Shown in pieces: positions 63,123 to 64,000 of a DNA stretch of 64,000 nucleotides; position 1 is the first letter of the stretch; each line of letters begins with the position of its first letter. The notes below the pieces were generated by a model, which saw only the letters and a list, made by a program, of their open reading frames with translations, was not told the DNA's origin and searched no databases. The stretch comes from an uncultured Lachnospiraceae bacterium (GTDB taxonomy: Bacteria; Bacillota; Clostridia; Lachnospirales; Lachnospiraceae). The stretch spans positions 1-64,000 of the forward strand of contig CAJUFE010000006.1 in assembly GCA_910585635.1 (NCBI GenBank). Reading direction: 5' to 3'. Both the position numbers and the translations under genes were made by a program.

Positions 63123-64000
63123 TCATACACGCTCCGTTCTTTTGCCCCGCAGCCGTATAGCGATATAAGCCGCCGGCACGATCACACTGACCCAGAAAAA
63201 CAAGGTCCCGATCGATATCCGCGACAGGCAGGAAGAAAAGGATCCGTAGTAGGTGATCGACCGGCGCAGGTTCGTCTCGATCGTGCCGCCCAGCACAAAG
63301 CCGATGATCATGGGCGCCACCGGATAGCCATTGTTCTCGAACAGGTAGCCGATGAACACCAGTACCAGCATATAGTACACTTCAAATACATTGTTGTTCA
63401 GGCTGATGCAGCCGGTCACGCAGAACACGGTGATGATCGGGAGCAGGTAGGTGTTCGGCACAGAGAGCATCTTCACCAGCCAGGGGATCGAGACGGACTG
63501 CAGGGCCAGCATGATAAAATTCGCCACGAACACGGCAAGGATCGTTGTCTGGAACACCTCAGGATCGTTCTGCAGCATGATCGGCCCCGTAGAGATCCCC
63601 AGCAAGGTGAACGCGCCCAGGATGATCGATGTGTTCGTATCTCCCGGCACCCCCAGGGAGAGCATGGGGATCAGCGCACCGCCGACCGTAGCATTATTGG
63701 CTGACTCCGGGGCCGCGATCCCGTGGGGATCCCCTGTCCCAAAGGTCTCCGGGTCTTTAGCAAGACGTTTCTCCATCGCATATCCCATGAGGCAGGCAGG
63801 TCCGCCGCCAAGTCCCGGCAGGATACCGACCAGCGTTCCCAGCACACTGCCCCGCAGGATCGTCCCGGCCAGTTCTCTGATCTCTTTCACAGGCAGCAGG
63901 TAAAAGATCCGCTTTTCCAGCTTGATATCTGGTCTTGCCTGCGAGATCCGCCCGGCGTTCTTCACGATCTCCGGCATGGCGAACACCCCGATCACGATCG
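63123..64000 (-). CDS. tctA: Tripartite tricarboxylate transporter permease TctA, partial
   Basis: Only the C-terminal part, just under 300 residues, lies in the window; the gene starts beyond the right edge. It contains PGLGGGPACLMGYAME, the signature GTGDPHGIAAPESANNA, and LSLGVPGDTNTSIILG, as in TctA, the large membrane subunit of a solute-binding-dependent importer of carboxylates. The TctB and TctC partners would lie outside the window. It leads an operon for acid catabolism. Confidence 0.9.
   Translation of the reverse strand, partial: IVIGVFAMPEIVKNAGRISQARPDIKLEKRIFYLLPVKEIRELAGTILRGSVLGTLVGILPGLGGGPACLMGYAMEKRLAKDPETFGTGDPHGIAAPESANNATVGGALIPMLSLGVPGDTNTSIILGAFTLLGISTGPIMLQNDPEVFQTTILAVFVANFIMLALQSVSIPWLVKMLSVPNTYLLPIITVFCVTGCISLNNNVFEVYYMLVLVFIGYLFENNGYPVAPMIIGFVLGGTIETNLRRSITYYGSFSSCLSRISIGTLFFWVSVIVPAAYIAIRLRGKRTERV

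Overview
The window looks like chromosomal DNA of a Gram-positive anaerobe of the class Clostridia, most likely a Lachnospiraceae member with fairly high GC. The evidence is a T-box leader on tyrS, an EFR1-type flavodoxin/ferredoxin protein, a rubredoxin, many strong AGGAGG ribosome sites, consensus sigma-A promoters, several choline-binding-type cell-wall repeat proteins, and a 107-residue family I associate with Lachnospiraceae. No rRNA, tRNA or CRISPR array was found. GATC is strikingly common outside the AT-rich island.

Layout. Positions 1-10.6 kb hold housekeeping genes: gatC, mntP, a secreted wall-binding protein, T-box-controlled tyrS, recJ, rubredoxin, alr, an M20 amidohydrolase, an EFR1-type protein and an acetyltransferase. 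Positions 10.8-20.7 kb hold a carbohydrate catabolic operon (deoC, permease, binding lipoprotein, a permease-ATPase fusion, FGGY kinase, SDR, DapA-type aldolase) with a divergent DeoR regulator. Positions 21.3-26.8 kb encode a signalling operon: a hemerythrin protein, a sugar-binding lipoprotein and a large hybrid histidine kinase. Positions 26.9-29.0 kb hold small accessory genes.

The accessory region runs from about 29.1 to 46.5 kb. It opens with a cassette encoding a papain/C39-like cysteine-protease-fold protein, a translationally coupled 61-residue protein and a membrane protein, beside a divergent XRE regulator. Next comes a gene graveyard of truncated nucleotidyltransferases and a frameshifted acetyltransferase. 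Then comes a defence-island-like block: a PLD-nuclease/helicase overlapping a methyltransferase gene, a DUF262/HNH protein, an unknown 129-residue protein, a DUF4365 nuclease-SF1 helicase fusion, and an AAA ATPase + TOPRIM-like pair. The part from about 38 to 46.5 kb is much more AT-rich than its flanks and looks acquired.

From 46.6 to 57.8 kb the core genome resumes: an RlmD/RumA-type methyltransferase, yhaM, a degenerate HtrA-like protein, mutS2, a two-component system and a second wall-binding protein. A family of palindromic intergenic elements sits downstream of several core genes (1-52, 49867-50100, 54257-54275, 56560-56703). The window ends (58-64 kb) in a sugar-acid-type catabolic operon: tctA (cut by the window edge), a SorC regulator, an enolase-superfamily dehydratase, a D-2-hydroxyacid dehydrogenase, a FAH-family hydrolase and a PanE-like reductase. 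This set fits dehydration, oxidation and hydrolysis of an imported acid.
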